This document shows, one piece after another, positions 57,232 to 64,000 of a DNA stretch of 64,000 bases. Positions within the stretch are counted from its first letter, which is position 1; the number at the start of each line of letters is the position of its first letter. The notes beneath the pieces are model-generated. The model made no database searches. It saw nothing but the letters and a program-made list of their open reading frames with translations, and had not been told where the DNA came from. This DNA is from Leuctra nigra (lineage: Eukaryota > Arthropoda > Insecta > Plecoptera > Leuctridae): the NCBI GenBank assembly GCA_934045905.1, contig OW203769.1, positions 16,647,705-16,711,704 on the forward strand, given 5' to 3'. The position numbers were made by a program, and so were the translations under genes.

Positions 57232-58204
57232 ATGCAGGAATGGGTCGGTAGGTACTATCTAGTTTTTAACAGTATTAGGGTAAAGACAAATTTCAAAATA
57301 CCCTCTGACGAACCGTGCGATTCCCGTTCACTAACCCAAGCCTCATCGACATCATTCTCGAATTACTTCGGAATTCGGATGAATAATTTTAAAATATAAA
57401 TACAGTTATGTCCTACCCTCTGCTCTCATACCTACCTACAGCCCACGCTGCACCTGTCGTGAACGATGGAGATTTCCAATTTGCAATTTGCCGGCTTGCA
57501 GTTCGGATTACGGTTATGTGATTGTGCCTCCCACCGAGCTCGCCATGTCACATACTATGACGTCATAGCTCTAGTCACGGCATTCATTCATGCAACTGCA
57601 TCGAGTAGAGGGGCGTCTCTGTGATATAAACGAACGTGTTGGGAGTTTATTGGAACGCCGGGTGGCGAATATTTTTCGGGCAAAGAATTCGTAAATGGGA
57701 GAAAAAATCATTTTTTATAACATTCCAGTTTTAACATTTTTGAGGTGAAATAAATGGTTAATCCAACTGGATTATGTTTTCAAATGTCATTCACGATAGT
57801 TCTGGGATGAAATTGGGGTCGTGAAAACCCTCTAGAGTAAAAAATGTTCGATTTTTAATTCGAAATAGAGCATATTTACTGTTTATATCCTCCATTTTCC
57901 TTATGTAAGGCGTCAGAACATTGTATGTACCTTTACTACTCTTCTAAATCAGAGTTCTATTTGTATAAATAAGTAATTTATTTTAGAGTTTTTGTCACAC
58001 ACAGTCAATTCACGTCCCTTTACGAAGTCCTTGCCAGAAAAATTCTCGCCGCCGGTTGAAAGTAGGGTTATGTGAGCTAAATTATACTGATTCCACATTT
58101 TTCATTGCAAAACCTCGATGCGTGATAAACGTTGACGGAACAGGGAATCGCTCAGCAAGTTTGCATTCCTTCCCGACTGTTTTTTCATGTAAAGTTTTCC
58201 TAAT
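57232..58204. other. Non-coding stretch
   Basis: No supported gene or repeat recognised; one TGACGTCA at 57,558. Confidence 0.4.
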
Positions 58205-58346
58205 ATTGGCCATGACCAGCTCTAATTCCCATCCGTCCATATCCTTGTCCGTATCATTTGTCGTCATCCAAATCATCATCATAAACTAATTATCTGTCGT
58301 TATTAGCCTAGTTGCAGAACAGTGCGACGTTAAACACCAAAATATC
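58205..58346 (+). mobile_element. SINE 3' fragment
   Basis: Shares CCCATCCGTCCATATCCTTG, the CATCATCATAA region and AACAGTGCGACGTTAAAC with the full SINE. Confidence 0.65.
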
Positions 58347-58356
58347 GAGGGGTTAA

Positions 58357-59100
58357 GAGGGGAGCCCCGGCCTTGACTGGCAAAATAACACAGAACTTCA
58401 ATATTACATACCTCTATAGGTATCCATGATAACTTACTGAAATTTTTTCTACAGTTAATGAATACTGTTACTACTTACTAACATAACAAAATTTACATTG
58501 TTATGTTTTTGTTTTTTGTAATTTTTAATAATTTTCTATACAAACAATGTATTTTGGACATTATTGGACAGATGACAAAATATGTTGACCATCAATTAAC
58601 TGATTTTGGTCAAATATTTTTTTATTTTATCAACACGTTACTTTGAAATAGACTAGAATAATTTTTTAACTACATTATTAGGTTCAAAATTATAAATTTT
58701 TTATAAAGTACTCAAGAAATATGGTTACTTCAGGTGTATTACAGTCCCCTATTATTGCCCTATCTGTTCAATCACAAAAATCCTAGTCTATCTCAAAGCC
58801 CTACATAAAATGAAATTGTGGTTCAAATTTCATGAAAATCGGTCCAGTATAGTTTAGAAGTTACGTTGTCATTTAGGTGGAATTTTTTTATTTGCTGTAA
58901 ATTGCGTTTGAAGTTAAAGCTATTTTTTTACCTACAATGTTTCAAAAGGCACCCGATTTAAAATGAAAAAAAAAAAAAAAAAAAAAACTGTTCGACTTTT
59001 CATCATAAATTTTTTGATTTAATACAAAACACACTCTAAACAATATAATAAAAATTAAAAAAAAATCAACAAAAAAAAAGTCAAGGCTGGGGCTCCCCCC
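58357..59100. mobile_element. TTAA-flanked MITE with GC-rich ends
   Basis: 744 bp with TTAA at 58,353-58,356 and 59,101-59,104. Ends GAGGGGAGCCCCGGCCTTGA and TCAAGGCTGGGGCTCCCCCC are inverted. The interior is AT-rich and lacks a transposase. Confidence 0.8.
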
Positions 59101-59104
59101 TTAA

Positions 59105-59461
59105 CAACTCCGGAAATCTGGTGTACACTAGCCAGGAAATTTTTGGAAATCTTAAAAATCTTTGGAAATCTTTGGAAATCTTAGGGAATCTTTAGTTATC
59201 TTTTGAAATCTTAGGAAATCTTTGAAATCCAGGAAATCTTTGAGATCTGGGAAATCTATTCAATCTGAGAAATCTTCGGAAATCTTCGGAAATCTTGGAA
59301 ATCGTAGGAAATCTTTGAGATCTGGGAAATCTGAGAAGTCTTCGAAAATCTTCGGAAATCTTCGGAAATATTGGTAAATATTAGGAAATCTTTGAAATCT
59401 CGGAAATCTTCAGAAATCTTGGAAATCTTGGAAATCCGAAATCAGGTGTACACCAAAACTA
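59105..59461 (+). repeat. GGAAATC minisatellite element, copy 2
   Basis: Same fixed left end (CCGGAAATCTGGTGTACACT) and right end (CAGGTGTACACCAAAACTA) as copy 1, with a different number and order of 9-11 bp units. Confidence 0.85.
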
Positions 59462-60461
59462 TTAGTTGTTAACCCCTCGCAAAATATTACTTTATAAATC
59501 ATAAAAAAATCTAGTTATAGCCTCATAGGCCTCATGTCATAGGCCTCATGGACACTCGAATTGCATTGACGTTTTTGATATGTCATAGCTATAACTAGGT
59601 AGATACATTTTAATGTGGTATTTGGAGTCTTTAATGAATTCAGGGGAATGAATTCAGGGGAACAATAGAGCTAAAAAAAATATCTAAACCAGTTTCTGAA
59701 CTTTTCTCTCTGGGGTGGACGAACCACCAACTATCTTGGGCATCTACTTCTTGCCAGGTCCGACGCCCCTCTCGTCTTCTCCTTTCTCTTTCTCTACTGC
59801 TGTTTTCTTTCCTTCATCCTCCTTTTTTCAACCAACCCCTTCCATCTATCCACATCCTCCCACCATTTTTCGTCTCTAATCACATTCCAATTTTCTTTAA
59901 AAAAGTATGAAAGTATCAAGTATGATTATCTTCTCAGTGTTTTATAACACAAGACCCATTGAAAAATATGCTAACGACGACGTAAGAAAGAGCTTGTAAC
60001 TGTCTGTTGTATCGTTTTGTTAATGAATTGTACATCAGCGGACACATTAGAATGAACGTCACACCTGCTACACACGTGTAATGGATGTTTACCTGTTAAT
60101 GTAATGTTAACGTTAATGTACTTGAGTTATTGAAATAACTCCACTCACATTATTGTTTACGATTGTTTTTTACGCGCTCGGGGCTGTGAAATGGTCATCA
60201 GCAGCGGACACTTACAGTTTAATGGCACTTTGATTGCTATGAAAGTATACACTTGTGGACACAATCAATGATCACGTGACGATACACCTACACGGTGCAG
60301 TCTGTAGATAATAGGCGGGTAGTTAAATGCATCGGACGATTGTAGTGGTAGGATGGGGTGCCGGTAGAGTGGGTACTTAATGGTTGGAATTGCGAAATAA
60401 TTGTATTTTCATTGCTTAAAAGTTTTCCTATGCACCTTTCATTGTTTGAAAGTTTCCTATG
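59462..60461. other. Non-coding stretch
   Basis: A pyrimidine-rich patch at 59,755-59,890 and a TGAATTCAGGGGAA direct repeat near 59,640 are the only features seen. Confidence 0.4.
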
Positions 60462-60677
60462 TACACTCGGCCAAACAAAAATTGATCGTTGAACAAATTG
60501 AATGACTGCTGGTCATGTCTCATAACCAATCAAAAGAATTGTTATTATCATTGAAGTGTGAGATCACCTACTAGAGTGAGACAATGAGATCGCTTAGACT
60601 GACTTCTGATGGTGCGATCTTACATTTATCAGCCTATCAGATTTATTGAACGACCAATTTTTGTTTGACCAAGTGTA
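60462..60677. repeat. TA-flanked MITE (Tc1/mariner-like), copy 2
   Basis: 216 bp with ends TACACTCGGCCAAACAAAAA and TTTTTGTTTGACCAAGTGTA. Very similar to 62,887-63,101. Confidence 0.85.
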
Positions 60678-60954
60678 CCTTACTATTAATTAAATCCTCC
60701 CAGTATGTATGTGGTACAGCTTATTTCGTAAAGGGCAGTATTGACACTAGGCTGATGGCTGGATGTAGGTACACTGATATTTCATACATTTTTCTCTGGG
60801 TGAGGGAGGGGGGGGGGGGGGCAATTTTATGTAAACAAATCGTATTTCAGACTTTTCCAAAGTCTTTTACAATTGGGCGCATTGTGCTGGGAAATATTTT
60901 TTAATTTCTTCATTGGATTTTGAAGAGTTTTTATGAGTAGGTTTTAAGCAATAG

Positions 60955-61195
60955 AAAACTTACTAACAACTAATTGTTCTAAATGTTGTTTGTGCCAGAT
61001 AGCCATTTCAATTGCTATACTGTTAGCCCTCTCTAAGTCGGCATGTATACGTATAAGTTCAACGTATGTTGAATAACATTGGTGCTAAGACGCTGCCTTG
61101 AGGCAATCCGTTCCGTTGCATAGTTTTGTAGTTTAATAGTTATGCGTGTTAGGAAATATGTGTCAAATATAATAGCCAGATATTTTATGCCTGTT
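60955..61195 (-). pseudogene. Non-LTR retrotransposon reverse-transcriptase remnant
   Basis: On the minus strand, about 61,125 to 61,069, the frame reads MQRNGLPQGSVLAPMLFNI, the hallmark LPQGS motif of non-LTR reverse transcriptases, then stops. The upstream part (YFLTRITIKLQNY) is in a shifted frame, so there is at least one frameshift. No endonuclease or FADD box remains. Confidence 0.7.
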
Positions 61196-61196
61196 T

Positions 61197-61310
61197 CTTC
61201 AAACGCATTTTGTTTCAGCTCTCTTCAAGGTCCGTAGAGCAGAAACTTGCAAACGAAATCGCATGCAATACGAAATATCGCTTATCAACGCGTTCAGAGC
61301 GTTTTCCTCG
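61197..61310 (+). mobile_element. Helitron 3'-end fragment (copy F)
   Basis: Contains GTAGAGCAGAAACTTGCAAA, TTATCAACGCGTTCAGAGCG and TTTTCCTCG, matching the last 110 bp of copy D. The 5' part is missing. Confidence 0.65.
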
Positions 61311-61344
61311 TTTATAATCATTTGACTCATTGCTTTGTACATTC

Positions 61345-61560
61345 TATGAGAAGCACGTGTGAGAGACGCGAAGAAGCGCGTACGTCGCCAGGCCCCTCCC
61401 ACCGCGCGAACCTCGGCCCCTGATTGGCCCGCGCTGCATTACGCAGTCTTTCTTCTCTGGTTCCTAATAACTGATGAATATTGCAACGCATCATCAGCTA
61501 ATGCATTTGTTGACCTGTTTCCTTGTTGTGAATCGATACTGTGACGTCACGCGCTGTTAA
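61345..61560. promoter_or_regulatory. GC/CpG-rich promoter-like patch
   Basis: A locally GC-rich run with many CpG (GAAGCGCGTACGTCGCCAGG), an inverted CCAAT box (TGATTGGCCCGCG) and TGACGTCA at 61,542-61,549. No exon can be attached. Confidence 0.25.
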
Positions 61561-62577
61561 TTCCCGTCGTTTGACCCCACTTCTGTCTCCATTAGTCGAT
61601 GAGATGATCGAGATGAGGGGTTAATATCAATCTTGTCGCCAATGCAACAGAATCCATGCAATTCAACCCGTGATGTCCAGCGGCGAAGATAACTGTCGAG
61701 CTACGGAAAGAATTGGAGGTGATATTTGTCAAATGCTTGATAACGGGGAAAGTAAACAATTTTGGCGCTTTCGTTTTTATTTTCTGGAGAAGACTGTTAT
61801 AATATTTTGTATCCCTAACAACATTCTCCAGAAGCAGACTTCAGCAATTCATGGAAGAACTCAAATAATATTTTACACCAAAATCATAATAACAATTTAA
61901 CAGAAATCACCGTAAAAAACAGAAAATTGATATGATGTTTTTAAAATAAATAATAATTGGTTAAAATAAGAGTTTAAATGAAAATTAGTAAGTAGCTTAC
62001 TAAATATTGGATAAACCAGCCAGCTAAAAATACTCAGCTAAAAGCACAGCTAAGATACTTCAAAATGATTGGAAAAGTTGAATTTAGTCCAAAATCTAGT
62101 TACCTAATCCAACACACAATTTGACCTTGGTAACACCGGGCCTTAAAAAAAATTTAAATAATTTAAAAATATAACAAAAATGAAGTTTCAAACCATTTAT
62201 TCCCTTTAACGCCACATTTTGTTATTTATATTTCTGACGAACTTAATGGGGTGAATGTTGAGATTATATTTTGTTTATATACAGAATAGCCTCAAAGAGC
62301 AACGTGAAATTCTATTATATTTTTTTAATTCATGTATTTCCCATAATTAATGTATTAGTTTTCAACATTTCACTCCTCTGCAAAAACAAGCTGTACGTCA
62401 CACGCCGTGTTCCCTGTGTTACGGGATGCATAGAACTGGCTCTGGCTAACATTATCTATACGGGCCGACTCGGCGTGTGACGTCAAATTGTGTTTCATGG
62501 ACAGCTACAATCTACCAAACTTTGTAAATTCATTCCTTGAAAACTATTCATCACACAACAAAAATAATACCACATCT
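61561..62577. other. Non-coding stretch
   Basis: No supported gene; one TGACGTCA at 62,478. AT-rich otherwise. Confidence 0.4.
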
Positions 62578-62585
62578 GTCTTCAA

Positions 62586-63226
62586 TAGAGATTTAAAATT
62601 AACGGTAATTTAAAAAATTATAATATTACCGGTAATATTACTAAAATCTGGTAAAATTGGTAATATTGGATAAAATTAGAGTTTCGGGTACAAAACGATA
62701 ATGCATTTAAGAGCTACTTCTCTGCCTATTATGAGTGTATACGACTAATACGATTTTCCATGTTCTTTCATAAGATATTTGACTATATTCTCTTGATAAT
62801 ATCATAAGTCATCTTTTATTACCTTCACATAGGCCTAAAACAGTTTTTGTGTTAACTTTATAAGATCCAGTTTAAAATACAAAATGTACACTCGGCCAAA
62901 CAAAAATTGAACGTTGACCAAATTTGAATGACTGCTGGTCATGTCCCATAACCAATCAAAGCTTGTTATTATCATTGATATGTGAGGTCACCTACTAGAG
63001 TGAGACAATGAGATCGCTTAGACTGACTTCTGATGGGGCGATTTTACATTTATCAGCCTATCAGATTTATTGAACGTTCAATTTTTGTTTGGCCAAGTGT
63101 ACCTAGTAGTAGATATTAAACAGCAAAAAAAACGGTAATATTACCGTAAAATTGATTGGTAATATTACCGTAATATTACCGGAAATGTTAATATTACCAC
63201 GGTAATATTACCGATTTACATCTCTA
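62586..63226. mobile_element. hAT-like element with repeated TAATATTAC
   Basis: Ends TAGAGATTTAAA and TTTACATCTCTA are imperfect inverted repeats, flanked by an exact 8-bp duplication GTCTTCAA (62,578-62,585 and 63,227-63,234). The sub-ends are built of GGTAATATTACCG palindromes, with seven TAATATTAC copies. A TA-flanked MITE (62,887-63,101) is nested inside. No transposase. Confidence 0.85.
62887..63101. repeat. TA-flanked MITE (Tc1/mariner-like), copy 3, nested
   Basis: Ends TACACTCGGCCAAACAAAAA and TTTTTGTTTGGCCAAGTGTA; inserted within the hAT-like element. Confidence 0.85.
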
Positions 63227-63234
63227 GTCTTCAA

Positions 63235-63643
63235 CAACATCTAAACTTTCATAAAATATGTATTATTCTAAAATCTAACTTCCCTATTGCACCTATTCCC
63301 TGCTCAAATGCAGTCCACCTTCCACCATGAACGCGTGTCCACATCTCTGCTAGGAGAACGCGATCAACAGGTGATGAAGCACTCGGATCATGATTGTGTA
63401 CAAAGTCAACAAGCGCGCCGATAATGTATTGGCAACACGATGCAGTGTCAACAGGGAATGTATCAACCCAATCATAGAAGAACTTGACGATGCCGTTTCC
63501 TTAGAGCGTGACGTCATAAACGCGTGGCATCATATCGCAAGTAATGTCAAGGCCGCGTTGTTCAATCAAGAGATTTCACATTTTGCACGCACATTTTATG
63601 ATTTATGACACAGGTTTGATCAAATCAAATCAAAGGTTTGATT
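63235..63643. other. Non-coding stretch
   Basis: The 72-codon frame at 63,390-63,608 is GC-balanced but shows no family and no splice sites; it is left unannotated. One TGACGTCA at 63,509. Confidence 0.35.
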
Positions 63644-64000
63644 CAGGGGTCGGGAACCTTTCTTGGTGAAGGAGCCAATTTCCCCAAAAATAATAAATTA
63701 GATCATAATGGGAGCCGCAGTAGAGGCAATCAAATATACCTAATTCACCGAAAATAATAAATCTTTTTTGTATTTTCCCCGCCGGGCGTTTTTTTTTTTT
63801 TTTTTTTTTTTTAAATTTCAAGAATAAAAGTGATTCTGGGACTCTAAAATGAACAAACTGAATCAAATAATCTTCCAATTGTTGCCCCGCGGGGCGTATT
63901 TTTAGAATTTCAACAATTTAAACGTGATTCAGGGACTCTAAATTGAACCAACTTGATCAAATAACATTCTAATTGTGACCCGCAATGCGTTTTGTTTTCG
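63644..64000. mobile_element. hAT-like fragment with CCCCGC repeats, copy 2 (runs off the window)
   Basis: Starts TCAGGGGTCGGGAACC, then GGTGAAGGAGCCAATTT and GGGAGCCGCAGTAGAGGCAA as at 55,245. It contains three spaced CCCCGC(C/G)GGGC-type blocks about 100 bp apart, and a 22-T run near 63,790. Confidence 0.65.

Noticed and set aside
62621..63211. Integrated geminivirus-like replicon origin
   Set aside because: TAATATTAC copies sit in the palindromic ends of a hAT-like element with an 8-bp duplication; no Rep or coat frame is nearby.

Overview
The window looks like animal nuclear DNA, most likely from an insect. The evidence is short GC-rich coding exons with GT-AG introns in a long AT-rich background dense with transposon relics, plus three animal gene families: a PRDM8/13-type zinc-finger gene, an ILRUN/C6orf106-type gene and an insect-style C-type lysozyme. 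No bacterial operons, rRNA genes, CRISPR arrays or free-standing tRNA genes are visible. A hemipteroid insect would fit, but the order cannot be fixed from this sequence.

Layout. (1) 281-1131, plus strand: last exon of a zinc-finger gene. (2) About 1.1-19.6 kb: intergenic DNA holding MITEs, tRNA-derived SINEs, two non-autonomous Helitron copies and a hammerhead ribozyme motif at 13,443-13,484 (minus). (3) 19,708-21,339, minus strand: a two-exon ILRUN-like gene with a 5'-truncated retroelement in its intron. (4) 23,541-32,087: an apparently complete 8.5 kb Helitron with an intact 1664-residue Rep/helicase reading frame. It sits inside a small MITE whose halves lie on both sides, and this fixes its ends. 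(5) 37,235-43,363, plus strand: a complete four-exon C-type lysozyme of 142 residues. Its first intron carries about 2.5 kb of tandem repeats made from the lysozyme's own first exon and splice donor. Its third intron carries nested MITEs and a reversed Helitron copy. (6) 43.4-64.0 kb: no supported host coding gene; many MITE, hAT-like, TTAA-type, SINE and Helitron-related copies, two minisatellite elements and a reverse-transcriptase relic.

The three host genes do not look functionally linked. The secreted lysozyme cuts bacterial peptidoglycan, ILRUN proteins are described as negative regulators of innate immune transcription, and PRDM-type proteins are nuclear regulators. Most of the novelty lies in the repeats: amplification of a coding exon within its own intron, an autonomous Helitron with its deletion derivatives in one window, and insertions whose target sites can be read by comparing copies here. 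All calls were made by eye. Coordinates of repeats are good to a few bases where a duplication or empty site is cited, otherwise to roughly 10-30 bases.
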